From an uncultured Opitutales bacterium (lineage in GTDB: Bacteria > Verrucomicrobiota > Verrucomicrobiia > Opitutales > Intestinicryptomonadaceae), in contig CAKTTC010000009.1 of NCBI GenBank assembly GCA_934613645.1, positions 46,565 to 110,564 of the forward strand: 64,000 bases of DNA, in the 5' to 3' direction. The translations under genes and the position numbers were made by a program. Below the pieces are notes generated by a model. It was not told the origin of the DNA. It searched no databases and saw only the letters and a list, made by a program, of their open reading frames with translations. Shown piece by piece: positions 27,442-36,636 of this stretch. Within the stretch, counting starts at the first letter, position 1. Every line of letters begins with the position of its first letter.

Positions 27442-28662
27442 TTATTTTTCGTATTCGTGCATTAAGTTGTTTAAGTCTGTTGTTACGGACGACGATATTT
27501 TTTTTGCGCAATCTCGCATCTGGAGGTGAATTTGTTTTCCATTTTTTATAAGAGAGTCAGCCATACTGATTGCCTCTGTTAAATTAAATGACTTATCATC
27601 AATTGCGAACTTGCCTAGTTTAAACATATTGAGGAAATCCATTGTTTTCTTGTGGTAGCATATTCCGATAAGAGGTGTGGCGGAGGTTAATGCCATTATT
27701 ACAGAATGTGTTTTATATCCAATAAAATACTTACAAGAGGAAAGCTCTGCCAGATGTTCTACTGTCGATGTTGAAAACGGAAAGACTTTTACTTTTGTTT
27801 TTACTGACATCAAATTAATAATCTTATTGATATTATTAAGTTCATGCTCCCCATGTTCCATTCTAAAGAATTCTATTTTAATATGTTGGGATGCAAAATA
27901 ATCGAGGAGTTTAGCTATTTTAGGGTAAGTGTCAAAAGCATTTTTTAATCCGTCAAATATCGATATTCCAACCTTGTTTTCTCGTGTATCAAAAGAGGGA
28001 AATTCGAGTTCTCCATACCCAAAAACAGTGTCGTAAGTTTGTAACACATTTTTTTGATTTTTACTTCCTAAAAAAGATCTTAAAAGTGTTGCGCTATTTT
28101 CGTCTCTTATGTATAAGCGATCCGCTTTTGTCAATATATTGGCAAATAATTCTTTGGCTCTGGGACTCTGAAGAGTTAACGGTCCAATTGTTTGAGACCA
28201 CAACACATACCGCCTACTGTATATGCTTGCAAGAGCTATATCGTAAGTAATTGGAAAGAGCGCATTTTTGTTACGGATACTTGTTATGTGATGTCCTCCT
28301 GTTACAATTACTATATCTGAACTTTTCAATAGATTGATAAAGTTCTTTGAAATTACGTTGCAAATTCTCTTCCTACTGTTTTCATTCAGCAGCTCGGGGT
28401 ATACGATGAACTTATAGAATAAAGAATCTAATTTTTCTGAAATTTTATTCAGTATACGATTTTTGAAACGCGGGAAAATTCTACGATAACCTGTTCCTAC
28501 TATTTCAATATCATTTGTATATTGTTTCCACAACGAAGGCGTTGTTGTGGATAATGTTATTGATATGTTCCCCATTCTCTTTATTTTCGATATGACAAAT
28601 TCCGCAATTGCCCTATCTCCTTTATTTTCTGCGTATTGGCAAATGATACTAACTTTCTTCAT
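27442..28662 (-). CDS. Polysaccharide pyruvyl transferase family protein
   Basis: A 406-residue protein of the CsaB/WcaK pyruvyltransferase family, which moves pyruvate from PEP to a sugar to form a ketal. It has the N-terminal YAENKGDRAIAEFVISKI (the glycine/asparagine-rich phosphate loop), VIVTGGHHI, WSQTIGPL and KYFIGYKTHSVIMALTSATPLIGICYHKKTMDF. The last matches the family's conserved H-S/H...A...P.I...Y..K region. It would add negative charge to the glycan. An alternative is a GT-like relative without pyruvyl activity. Confidence 0.8.
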   Translation of the reverse strand: MKKVSIICQYAENKGDRAIAEFVISKIKRMGNISITLSTTTPSLWKQYTNDIEIVGTGYRRIFPRFKNRILNKISEKLDSLFYKFIVYPELLNENSRKRICNVISKNFINLLKSSDIVIVTGGHHITSIRNKNALFPITYDIALASIYSRRYVLWSQTIGPLTLQSPRAKELFANILTKADRLYIRDENSATLLRSFLGSKNQKNVLQTYDTVFGYGELEFPSFDTRENKVGISIFDGLKNAFDTYPKIAKLLDYFASQHIKIEFFRMEHGEHELNNINKIINLMSVKTKVKVFPFSTSTVEHLAELSSCKYFIGYKTHSVIMALTSATPLIGICYHKKTMDFLNMFKLGKFAIDDKSFNLTEAISMADSLIKNGKQIHLQMRDCAKKISSSVTTDLNNLMHEYEK

Positions 28663-28763
28663 AACTCAGTTCCTTGTTTAACTAAACTGTTATTTTGGGA
28701 TGTTTACGCACAAGCTTATTCACATATAACTAACTACCAAAAGACTTTGAAAATCAAGAATTT

Positions 28764-29978
28764 TTAATATCGTAGCCGATTATCAATAGGTTGTGTTATC
28801 CCTATTCTTTCTCTTCTATCGATAATTCCGTAAACCATACCAAAATACATAAACACAGGATAAAAATTTGTTCCTCCCATAATGAAAATGCTCGTTAATG
28901 AAAACATGGAAGAAAAAATTACTGTTGCGCAAAGTGTGCCCGATAAATTATCTCTTGCACGCAACAACCTTAATGCTGTTAAAAGTATAGAAAATACGAA
29001 TCCCAAATATATAATGCTTCCAAAAACACCATAACTTCCTAATACGTCCAAAAAATCGTTGTGTGGACGGAAGAATATTCCTTGCCATAGAAATTCAAAA
29101 AACAGGTATCCTTTCCCGAACAATTTGTCAAAAAATGGGAACTTATTAAATGCGGTAATTATGTACTCCCATAATTCCAATCTTCCGCTTCCTCCTGTTT
29201 CTATTGCTTGGAAATAACGTTCTTGTGAAAAGAACGTTAGATACGAAGTTAATCCATATCCCATTTTTAAATATGCAAAAAATACAGTTAATATGGCTAT
29301 CGGTATAAAAATTAGCGAACCTACCATACTTCTTCTTTTTATGAAGAAAAATTGGATTGAATAATACACGAAAAATGCAGCAACAATCGCAAGAAGACCC
29401 GTTCTTTTCCCCGATAATAACAATAAAAACACTACAATAACCGAAAAAAGTGTCGGTAAGAGTCTCGTATTTGTCATAAATATGATTGGGGTGAAACTGA
29501 CCAACATGTATATGGAAAATACCAACAGTTCCGGAAGTCTAATGAGGTATATATTGGTTAACAGATTTACCGCGCAGTTACACATAAGCGCGCACATGAG
29601 GATACGCTCTGCTTGGAACTTTACTGTAAGTACATACGATACTAGAAAAATCAACAACAAAAATGCTGGCAATAAGAATGACAGTACGAGCTCTCTAAGA
29701 GGCATTGCAAAATAGTGTAAACCTGATGATATTAAAATATATATAAGAAAAGCAATGCTCCAGTACACAACTTTGCTTTTCTGGTTTTTTAATGTCAGAA
29801 AAAGGATTAGTGTGGGCGTGGAAACAAGAAGGAATGCAAGATATCCCCAACGAACAACTCCGAATTGTGTTGTCGCTTCATTGACGCTCGACAGTTTTGA
29901 TTGTAAGTCAAATAACTGCAACCACCCTAAAATTGCTACAAGGCATCCAACATTCAACCAAGTTATGCATCTTCTCAT
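28764..29978 (-). CDS. O-antigen polymerase (Wzy/ligase-like)
   Basis: A 404-residue multi-spanning protein with about ten hydrophobic segments. It carries the Wzy_C/WaaL-type loop motif FFRPHNDFLDVLGSYGVFGSIIYLGF, preceded by LFGKGYLFFEFLW. The ATG at 29978 is preferred over an in-frame TTG 12 bp upstream. Together with the flippase at 24847 on the same strand it is the best candidate for the polymerase of a Wzx/Wzy-dependent pathway. The relative at 22410 on the other strand is the competing candidate. Confidence 0.8.
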   Translation of the reverse strand: MRRCITWLNVGCLVAILGWLQLFDLQSKLSSVNEATTQFGVVRWGYLAFLLVSTPTLILFLTLKNQKSKVVYWSIAFLIYILISSGLHYFAMPLRELVLSFLLPAFLLLIFLVSYVLTVKFQAERILMCALMCNCAVNLLTNIYLIRLPELLVFSIYMLVSFTPIIFMTNTRLLPTLFSVIVVFLLLLSGKRTGLLAIVAAFFVYYSIQFFFIKRRSMVGSLIFIPIAILTVFFAYLKMGYGLTSYLTFFSQERYFQAIETGGSGRLELWEYIITAFNKFPFFDKLFGKGYLFFEFLWQGIFFRPHNDFLDVLGSYGVFGSIIYLGFVFSILLTALRLLRARDNLSGTLCATVIFSSMFSLTSIFIMGGTNFYPVFMYFGMVYGIIDRRERIGITQPIDNRLRY

Positions 29979-30053
29979 ACTATATAACAATCAATTTTCG
30001 TAAGGCAACACCTCACACATGCGACGGCTTCACAAATATCCAATCTTTCTTAG

Positions 30054-31214
30054 TTACAATTCTCGCTCCAATATTTCTCTGATTGCGATTGCTGCATTCC
30101 CATCTCCATAAGGGTTTCTTAGTTTACTTCTGCGCACATATTCATCTTTATCTTCTATAAGTTTAGATGCTGCGCTCAGTATCTTATCTCTATCTGAACC
30201 AACTAATTCGCATGTGCCTGCAGCCACTCCTTCGGGACGTTCTGTAGTCTCCCTCATAACCAAGACAGGTTTGCCAAAACTTGGGGCTTCTTCTTGAACT
30301 CCACCGCTATCCGAGATAACAAAAAAACAGTTGCTCATAAGCCAAATAAAGTCCTCATAATCGACTGGGGGGATTAGGGCAATTCGGTCGTGCCCCTTTA
30401 GAATGTTGTTTACTGTGTGCTGAACATTAGGATTTAAATGAACGGGATATATTAAGCCAACATCTTGGTACTTCCTTACTATTTCTTTTAAAGCTAAACA
30501 AATATCTTCAAGTTTTTTACCAAAGTTTTCGCGTCTGTGTCCAGTAACAAGTATCCATCTTTTCCCTTTTTTGAAAAATTCTTCATAAAAAGATTCGGGA
30601 ATTGCGTATTTTTTGGTTATGATTTCAGGTGTAATGTTATTTTGATGAAGCTTGTTTCGCATCCAATATAGCGAATCAATAACGGTATTTCCAGTTACAA
30701 AGCACTTTTCTTGTTCAATACCCTCTTTTAATAAATTTTGTTTGCTTTCTTGAGTCGGTGCAAAGCACCAACGCGAAATCGGATCTGTCAATTTACGATT
30801 CATTTCCTCTGGGAAAGGTGAATACAGATCACCCGTTCTCAATCCAGCTTCGACATGTCCTATCGGGATATGTTGGTAGAACGCCGCCAATGCGGTTGAA
30901 AGTACTGTTGTTGTATCGCCTTGAACAAGTATCGCATCGGGGTGGTTGTCTTTGAAAAATTTTCCCCACTCGTTCAACACGCGTGCGGTAAGACTTGTTA
31001 GCGTTTGATTAGGGCGCATAACATCCATATCGTAATCTGCTTTTAGTCCGAAGATTGACATGGCTTGGTCTAACATTTGCCTGTGTTGCGCAGTGGATAC
31101 GAGGGTTACTGAAAACTTAGGAGATTCGGACAAAACAAAATAGACTCGCGCCATTTTTATGACCTCGGGACGCGTTCCGACAACTATTACAATATTTTTC
31201 TTCCTACAATTCAT
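30054..31214 (-). CDS. wecB: UDP-N-acetylglucosamine 2-epimerase (non-hydrolysing)
   Basis: A 386-residue WecB/MnaA enzyme interconverting UDP-GlcNAc and UDP-ManNAc. It shows VVGTRPEVIKMA, the HRQMLDQAMSIFGLKADYDMDVM block, VQGDTTTVLSTALAAFY, GHVEAGLRTGDLYSPFPEEMNR, TGHRRENFG and SDSGGVQEEAPSFGKPVLVMRETTERPEG. All are standard. The start at 31214 matches where the family begins. An ATG at 31271 would add 19 unrelated residues. No wecC-like dehydrogenase is in the window, so UDP-ManNAc may be used directly. It is the right-hand gene of the A+T-rich block. Confidence 0.93.
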   Translation of the reverse strand: MNCRKKNIVIVVGTRPEVIKMARVYFVLSESPKFSVTLVSTAQHRQMLDQAMSIFGLKADYDMDVMRPNQTLTSLTARVLNEWGKFFKDNHPDAILVQGDTTTVLSTALAAFYQHIPIGHVEAGLRTGDLYSPFPEEMNRKLTDPISRWCFAPTQESKQNLLKEGIEQEKCFVTGNTVIDSLYWMRNKLHQNNITPEIITKKYAIPESFYEEFFKKGKRWILVTGHRRENFGKKLEDICLALKEIVRKYQDVGLIYPVHLNPNVQHTVNNILKGHDRIALIPPVDYEDFIWLMSNCFFVISDSGGVQEEAPSFGKPVLVMRETTERPEGVAAGTCELVGSDRDKILSAASKLIEDKDEYVRRSKLRNPYGDGNAAIAIREILEREL

Positions 31215-31372
31215 AGGGGGGAACTCTACTCCATTATTTTCTGTATTTGCAATATAAAAATGGTTCAGCATGAAGGATGTATTTTCTTGCTTTTATTCAT
31301 TTCTATAAAGTGAATCTTTCTGGATTTTTTGACAATGGTATTTTTATAACAAATTTGACGTTAGGACTTTTT

Positions 31373-32362
31373 TTACTTTTCGTCCCGAAATTCTTTGGGG
31401 ACGGGGTTGAGGTTGAGCAATGACGATATTGCAAGAAGTCCCACCACTGTGCACCCAAGAATTATGTAGCCCGCGGCGTCGTGCATTGTTCCGCTTATCG
31501 ACTCCGACCCGTTTTCATACGCCCAGAACGAAAGGAACATTGCCCTGCACAGGTTGAAGAAAAACGCCAACGCCATTGAAAGCACGACAAGGGCTATTTT
31601 CTTCCACGTCTTGTCGAACATCACTGCCGCCAAAAAGCTTCCCGCAAAGATACACGCCGTAAGCGAGCGTATTCCGCTACACGCGTCGGCAACTCCCACG
31701 CTTCCGTTGGGGAATTCAATCACGTTTCCGCGCAGCTGCACGATATACCCCAGCGTATCCATCACCGAATACGTTATATCCGCCACAATCGAGAGCAAAA
31801 ACAGGCTTATTCTGCTTTCCACAATCTGGAAGAGCGGCGCGGCAACAATCCAGATAAACGACGGAAACACGAACAGCATTGTGAATTTCAGCCGTTCGCG
31901 CAGGGCGGGACAGATTCCGTTGGAATCGCGCGCCGAGGCAAAATACGCCGACGAAAAGAAAATGAACGAATACGCGAACGTCATTGTAAATGCGGGCACG
32001 CCGCGGTTTTGCGTGAGGTAGAAAAGTCCCGCAAACGCCGTGAACACCAGAACGGAGCAGGCGAACATCAGCCCGAAAAACGCGTTAAAAAGCGCGTCCC
32101 ATACGCCGCTTTTGTCGGCTTCGTCCGAAGCGGCTTGGCGCGGTGCGGAGAAAAAGCCGAAAATCTTTTCCTTTCTGTCGAAAAGCACATACAGCACGAA
32201 CACGGGCGCGAGGAAACCGAACGAATAGTCTTGGCGCGTGTTCCAGACTTCCCACAAAATGGAGCAGACCGCCGCGCCCATCAAAAGCAGCGATACCGCC
32301 GACAGTTTCACCTGCAGGGGCAGTGCCGCAAAGCCGTTTTTATTTTCACGTCCCATAATCAT
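31373..32362 (-). CDS. Exosortase
   Basis: A 329-residue multi-spanning exosortase, a membrane cysteine transpeptidase that processes proteins with PEP-CTERM-type tails. The proposed catalytic residues are visible: Cys228 in VADACSGIRSL, Arg273 in FNLCRAMFL and His294 in GTMHDAAGY, each at the expected spacing and near membrane helices. About eight hydrophobic segments are present. Its ATG overlaps the stop of the EpsI gene (ATGA), so the pair is coupled. No protein in this window has an obvious PEP-CTERM tail, so substrates lie elsewhere. It is the last gene of the acyl-cassette operon. Confidence 0.9.
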   Translation of the reverse strand: MIMGRENKNGFAALPLQVKLSAVSLLLMGAAVCSILWEVWNTRQDYSFGFLAPVFVLYVLFDRKEKIFGFFSAPRQAASDEADKSGVWDALFNAFFGLMFACSVLVFTAFAGLFYLTQNRGVPAFTMTFAYSFIFFSSAYFASARDSNGICPALRERLKFTMLFVFPSFIWIVAAPLFQIVESRISLFLLSIVADITYSVMDTLGYIVQLRGNVIEFPNGSVGVADACSGIRSLTACIFAGSFLAAVMFDKTWKKIALVVLSMALAFFFNLCRAMFLSFWAYENGSESISGTMHDAAGYIILGCTVVGLLAISSLLNLNPVPKEFRDEK

Positions 32363-33078
32363 TCTTTCGTTTTGGGATACAAAACCATTGCGCCCAACTT
32401 GTCGAGCAACTCGGTAAATTCTTTGCGCTTGGGCAATTCTTCAAGCGGCATTTCGCTGTCGATTCGCACGAAAAACTGTTCGGGCGAGCCTATCAGCGCG
32501 TCGGTAAACGCGTGTTTGAGGTAGGATACGGGGTTCGAAATCAGCGCGTCGTTGCCGTATTCGTAGCGTTTGCCGTCCACCACGAACCAGAACCAGACGT
32601 TCCGTTTGAGCGAAACGTATTCGTTTTTAAACGAGTATTCGCGGTAGTATGCGGGGAAAAGTTCGCGGTTGCCGACCTTCAGCATATAGTCGTGCTTTTT
32701 TCTGTCGTGGAGGTTTTTCCAGCCGTTTTCAACCCAGCATCTGTCGGGCGTGTGCAGCGAGGCGTAGCGCACGTCGAGCTTGTTCGGCGCCCAGTATGAA
32801 ATGTAGAGCTGGAACGTTTTGCCGTCGGCGAACTTGTATTCGCGGTTGAGCCACTCGGTGACCGACAGCAGTCTTTCCGACGCCCTCACAACCTCTTCGG
32901 TATTGCCAAGCGGCAGGTCTTTCGAGGTCATCGAGCCTATCGCGGCGGGGACAGTGAGTTTCAGATAGTTTTCGGGCTTTTGAACGAAGTCGCGCGTGTT
33001 GCGTTCGAATTTCGAAAAAACGAAAAACAGCCCCAACGCGCCCGCCAAAAGCGAAATTGTGCATACAAGATATTTCAT
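32359..33078 (-). CDS. Exosortase-associated EpsI-like protein
   Basis: A 239-residue protein with an N-terminal membrane anchor (VCTISLLAGALGLFFVFS) and an extracytoplasmic domain. The domain contains the EpsI/DUF3485 hallmarks: YISYW, then SLHTPDRCWVENGW with the His-x-Pro-x-x-Cys...Gly-Trp pattern, and WFWFVVDG. EpsI proteins accompany exosortases in EPS loci and their exact role is unproven. The ATG at 33078 follows the upstream SDR stop by 4 bp. Longer in-frame starts would run into that gene. Confidence 0.85.
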   Translation of the reverse strand: MKYLVCTISLLAGALGLFFVFSKFERNTRDFVQKPENYLKLTVPAAIGSMTSKDLPLGNTEEVVRASERLLSVTEWLNREYKFADGKTFQLYISYWAPNKLDVRYASLHTPDRCWVENGWKNLHDRKKHDYMLKVGNRELFPAYYREYSFKNEYVSLKRNVWFWFVVDGKRYEYGNDALISNPVSYLKHAFTDALIGSPEQFFVRIDSEMPLEELPKRKEFTELLDKLGAMVLYPKTKE

Positions 33079-33082
33079 AAAA

Positions 33083-33808
33083 TCAGATAGTTCCCGAATC
33101 GACCGCCACCGTTTGTCCCGTGATTGACGCCGCCGCGTCGGAGAGCAAAAACGCAACCGTTTCCGCGACCGATGCCGCGCTTGTTTCGCTTTTAAGCGAC
33201 GTGCGCGCGTAGATTTTCGCCCGCTGCTCGCCGCTTAGCGACGCGCTCATATCGGTTTGCATAAACCCCGCCGCCACCGCGTTGGAGCGTATTCCCTTTG
33301 CGCCCCATTCGCGCGCGGTATTTTTTGAGAACGCCTCCACTGCGCCCTTGCTTGCCGCATACATTGCAAGCCCCTTGTAGCCCGTGTGCACGCTCACCGA
33401 GGAAATATGGACAATCGCGCCGCGCGTTTTGTGCAGAATCATATTTCTGATTGCGTATTTAGTAAGCAGCATTGGCGCAAAGACGTTTGTTTCGAACATT
33501 GCGCGGAGTTTGTCGGGGGCGATGTTTGTTATGATGTCGTCGTAGGCGGAGGCGGCGTTGCTTACGAATCCGTCGAGCTGCGTGGCAAACGAGATAAAAT
33601 CTTCGGCGAAGATTTCCTTTTTCGCCGCTTCGGGGTTCGATAAGTCTGCGCTTTTGAACTTAAGCCGTTTTGGAAATTCCGCCGCAAGTTTTTCGAGCGG
33701 TTCGGAAAAGTTTCTGCTTACCGCGAACACAGTGTCGCCGCGGTTTAGGAGGGTTTTGCAAATTTCCAGTCCCAGCCCGCGCGATGCGCCCGTAAGAAGA
33801 ATGTTCAT
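33083..33808 (-). CDS. SDR oxidoreductase, FabG-like
   Basis: A 241-residue classical short-chain dehydrogenase. It has TGASRGLG (6-13) for NADP(H), SNAAS, an HISSVSVHTG serine block, the YAASK catalytic Tyr-x-x-x-Lys, and a C-terminal ITGQTVAVDSGTI like FabG. In this operon it is a plausible 3-ketoacyl-ACP reductase. It differs clearly from the two near-identical SDRs at 35893 and 38079, so the operon encodes two kinds of reductase. Its start overlaps the ligase stop by 4 bp (ATGA). Confidence 0.88.
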   Translation of the reverse strand: MNILLTGASRGLGLEICKTLLNRGDTVFAVSRNFSEPLEKLAAEFPKRLKFKSADLSNPEAAKKEIFAEDFISFATQLDGFVSNAASAYDDIITNIAPDKLRAMFETNVFAPMLLTKYAIRNMILHKTRGAIVHISSVSVHTGYKGLAMYAASKGAVEAFSKNTAREWGAKGIRSNAVAAGFMQTDMSASLSGEQRAKIYARTSLKSETSAASVAETVAFLLSDAAASITGQTVAVDSGTI

Positions 33809-35022
33809 TGCCGCTTTGCCTTTCCGGTGTGTGTTGTTTTGATTGTTCCGAATGATATTATGCGCGGAATCTTAAACGCTTGCAGGCGGCTGGCAAGATT
33901 TTTTCTCAGCCGCTGTTCGTCGGGCGTTGTGCCCGCGCGCAGCTCTACTTCCGCGCAGACAACGCTGCCGAGCACCGAATTTTTTTTGCCGAAAACAACG
34001 GCGTCGGCAACTCCTTCAATTTCGCGCAGGGCGTCTTCCACTTCTGAGGGATTGACCTTGTAGCCGCCCGTATTTATCATATTGCTTTTGCGGGCGGTTA
34101 TTTTAAAGCGCGTTTGTTGTGCGTCGGTAAATTCAACCAAGTCGCCCGTGTGGTAGTAGCCGTCGGCGTCGAGCGCGAAGGAGTCGGAATTACCGAGCAG
34201 CGTTTTGTGGAGCAGAATTTCGCCGTCCGAAAACTTCACTTTGCCTGCTATGTCGCGCGGGATTGAAAACGTTTCGCCGTCGGAGGCAAACAGCGCGCCC
34301 GCTTCCGTAGAGGCGTAGACGTTGTTGATTTTCGCGTTCGGGAAAAGCCTTGCAAGGGCGTCGCACAGGCGCGCGTCGGCGCGTTCGCCACCGAGCGTTG
34401 CGCGTTTTACCGACACAAACGTTCCGCCCGAGCCCAAGAGCATTCTGTAAAAAGTGGGAGTTGCCGAAATGTGCGTTATGGCGTTTTTTTCTATCAAAGC
34501 CGCCGCTTCTTGGGCGGCGAGCCCGAAGAGGTTTACTGTTTTGTTTGCGTTGAACAACGCCTGCAAAAAAACCTGAATGCCCGCCATATGAGCGGGATTG
34601 TAGGCGAACCCCCAAACGTCGTGCGCATGTTCGGGCGAAACGCGGATTCGGCACGCAAGTGAGGCTATCGTGTGGACGACGCGCTTGGGGCGTCCTGTAG
34701 TGCCCGATGTGAAAAGCGAGATTTTTGAATGGGAATTTTTGATTGTTTCAATCAATTCGCCCCAATTTTTGATTTCAAGCGGCGCGGCGGGAAAAATCTG
34801 TTTCGCCGAAATGCCGAACGTTTGCAATTCCGCCTGCGATGTGTCCGCGTCGATTATTTCGATGTCTATATTCCGCGCAACCGCCGCGCAGAAAGCCGCG
34901 TCAAAGGCGGACAAATCTTTTTCGGCAAGCGGCGTTTTTATGCGCGTTGTTTCGTTGACCGACTTGAGGAAATCGGCAAAGGTGGTTTGCCCCGACTCGT
35001 CGGATAGGAATGTGCTATTCAT
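33805..35022 (-). CDS. AMP-dependent acyl-CoA/acyl-ACP ligase (ANL superfamily), short form
   Basis: A 405-residue adenylating enzyme. It has the phosphate loop LFTSGTTGRPKRV (103-115), an A5-like NNVYASTEAG, YHTGDLVEF and the C-terminal TGKAKR with Lys401 as the adenylation lysine. It is about 100 residues shorter than usual acyl-CoA synthetases, mostly at the N-terminus. Its start overlaps the ACP gene at 35015 by 8 bp, so the likely job is to activate a small acid and load it on that ACP. The substrate is unknown. It could make the starter or recycle a free acid for the chain built by the two KAS III proteins. Confidence 0.85.
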   Translation of the reverse strand: MNSTFLSDESGQTTFADFLKSVNETTRIKTPLAEKDLSAFDAAFCAAVARNIDIEIIDADTSQAELQTFGISAKQIFPAAPLEIKNWGELIETIKNSHSKISLFTSGTTGRPKRVVHTIASLACRIRVSPEHAHDVWGFAYNPAHMAGIQVFLQALFNANKTVNLFGLAAQEAAALIEKNAITHISATPTFYRMLLGSGGTFVSVKRATLGGERADARLCDALARLFPNAKINNVYASTEAGALFASDGETFSIPRDIAGKVKFSDGEILLHKTLLGNSDSFALDADGYYHTGDLVEFTDAQQTRFKITARKSNMINTGGYKVNPSEVEDALREIEGVADAVVFGKKNSVLGSVVCAEVELRAGTTPDEQRLRKNLASRLQAFKIPRIISFGTIKTTHTGKAKRQ

Positions 35023-35242
35023 TGGGGAGCTTTTGGAGAATTTCCCCTACCGTGTAGACAATGCCGTCTTCGAAAACGTCGATGCCGAATTCCGATTCAA
35101 TGCGGACAGTGAGTTCGGCGAGGTCGAAGGAGTCGAAATGCAAATCGTCGCGCAACGATGTTGCCGCGGTGATTTCGCCCACAAACGGTTCGGGCTTGTT
35201 TGCTTCCATATTTTTGATGATTTCCGACAGTTTCTTCAGCAT
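35015..35242 (-). CDS. Acyl carrier protein (ACP-C)
   Basis: A 75-residue four-helix ACP. Ser38 in DLHFDSFDLAELTV is the phosphopantetheine site. Acidic residues flank it, and the ending TVGEILQKL is typical. It is closest in style to canonical fatty-acid or polyketide ACPs and unlike the three other ACPs of the operon. It overlaps the downstream ligase gene, suggesting a dedicated pair. Confidence 0.88.
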   Translation of the reverse strand: MLKKLSEIIKNMEANKPEPFVGEITAATSLRDDLHFDSFDLAELTVRIESEFGIDVFEDGIVYTVGEILQKLPNE

Positions 35243-35257
35243 ACGCGCCCTTCCAAA

Positions 35258-35890
35258 TTAAACTTTCATTGCGGGATTGCCCAAGAGATGGCAATCGTTT
35301 TTGCACCCTCTGTATACTGCGCTTAACGGGGCTATTTTGTTGTTGTTGCCTATCTTGCAACTTGGCAACAGCACCGAGCCCGTCCCGATTGTGTTGCCGT
35401 CTCCAATTTTTACGTTGCCGAGAATGTTAGTGCGCGGGGCGAAAAAGTTGAAGTTGCCTATTTGGCAATCATGCCCCACAATTACCTCTCCGTTGAAAAG
35501 GTTGCCGTCGCCCACGGTTATTTCGGAGGTGAAAGCCGAGCTAAATATGATATTGGCTTCGCCGAATTTTACGGTTTCACCGATTAGGCAACCGAAGGCA
35601 ATTAGCGTGTAGAATTTCGCGCCCATTGCCTTTAAGTCGTCGAATATTTTTTTCCTGATTTCGGGTTTTCCAACGCCGATTACGCAGTATTCGTCGTCCT
35701 TAAAAACGTGGTCTTTTACATCGCCGAGAAAAAGATGTTGCAGGCTTTTGGCGTCTACGATATTGCCGTTGTGCCCGAGAAATCCGCCGAACGACAATCC
35801 CATTTCGGGCTTGTGTTTTATGAGAATCTCCAAAGCTAACTGGCATTCGCGCGCGAATCCGCCTCCGCCTACAATGAATATCTTTTTCAT
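35258..35890 (-). CDS. NeuD-like left-handed beta-helix sugar acyltransferase
   Basis: A 210-residue protein. The N-terminal PglD/NeuD-type Rossmann-like domain begins KKIFIVGGGGFARECQLAL, and the C-terminal hexapeptide-repeat domain runs from about 105 onward (VGDGNLFNGEVIVGHDCQIGN, then GNVKIGDGNTIGTGSVLLPSC). The His in VGHDCQIG is the candidate general base. Relatives acylate amino or hydroxyl groups of nucleotide sugars, usually with acetyl-CoA. In this operon an acyl-ACP donor is the attractive alternative. The ATG at 35890 is 2 bp after the SDR stop. A TTG at 35896 is a weaker option. Confidence 0.82.
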   Translation of the reverse strand: MKKIFIVGGGGFARECQLALEILIKHKPEMGLSFGGFLGHNGNIVDAKSLQHLFLGDVKDHVFKDDEYCVIGVGKPEIRKKIFDDLKAMGAKFYTLIAFGCLIGETVKFGEANIIFSSAFTSEITVGDGNLFNGEVIVGHDCQIGNFNFFAPRTNILGNVKIGDGNTIGTGSVLLPSCKIGNNNKIAPLSAVYRGCKNDCHLLGNPAMKV

Positions 35891-36466
35891 AATCAATATG
35901 CTCCGCAGTCAAGAACGTAGTCTTGGGCTGTAATCCATTTTGATTTTTGGGAAAGCAGAAAAACGGCGAGTTCCGCCGCGTCGGCAACTTCCCCCACCCC
36001 GAGAGGATACATATTTGCCTTGTTTTTCAAATAGTCGGGGTCTCTGTGCGTCATGGGCGTTGAAATATCCGACGGAGATATTACATTGACGCGGACGCCG
36101 CTCGGGGCTACTTCGCGCGCCACCGACTTTGCCGCAGCCGTCAGAGCCGCCTTCGCGCCCGCGTATTCAATCTGTCCCCTTGTCGAGATGTGGGCGGCGA
36201 TTGACGCGAACAAAACACACGCCGAACCTTTCCCCGCATTGACGCGTCTGTCGGCAAAACCCTTCAACATCATTATCGGGGCAAATGTATTGATGTCATA
36301 CATTTTTTTCAGTCCTTCGTAATCCAAACATTGCAAAGGACTTATTTTTGCAACCCCCGCGCAGTAAGCGAGACCCGAGAGCTTTCCGTATTTGTCTTTC
36401 AGGCTCTTCATATATTTGGGCAAATCGGCAATGTCTTCCGCCAAATCCTTTACTTCGCAGAAGAAG
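35887..36466. repeat. 580-bp duplicated block, copy 1 (100% identical)
   Basis: This block covers the 3' three quarters of the SDR gene at 35893 and a few bases beyond its stop. It is identical, base for base in my comparison, to 38073-38652 (offset 2186). Past 36466 the two copies differ at about 16 of the next 167 positions. Confidence 0.9.
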
Positions 36467-36633
36467 CTTTCGGGCGCGGCGGCTTGTGCTTTGGTTTCTT
36501 CAAGCTTGTCGGCGCGGCGCGCTATGGCGACGACTGTCGCCCCCTCTTGGTTGAGCTTCAGCGCAACGCCCTGTCCGATACCCGAGCTTGCGCCCGTCAC
36601 CAAAAACACCTGTTCTTTTGTAAAAAGCGACAT
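35893..36633 (-). CDS. SDR oxidoreductase (ketoreductase-like), copy 1
   Basis: A 246-residue classical SDR with TGASSGIG (13-20), an Asn115 region (YDINTFAP), Ser144, and Tyr157-x-x-x-Lys161 (YAGAK). The expected role is reduction of a 3-keto intermediate on ACP. It differs from the copy at 38079 at only residues 9, 54 and 56. It sits 3 bp downstream of its ACP gene and 2 bp before the acyltransferase start, so it is tightly coupled. Confidence 0.88.
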   Translation of the reverse strand: MSLFTKEQVFLVTGASSGIGQGVALKLNQEGATVVAIARRADKLEETKAQAAAPESFFCEVKDLAEDIADLPKYMKSLKDKYGKLSGLAYCAGVAKISPLQCLDYEGLKKMYDINTFAPIMMLKGFADRRVNAGKGSACVLFASIAAHISTRGQIEYAGAKAALTAAAKSVAREVAPSGVRVNVISPSDISTPMTHRDPDYLKNKANMYPLGVGEVADAAELAVFLLSQKSKWITAQDYVLDCGAY

Positions 36634-36636
36634 TTT

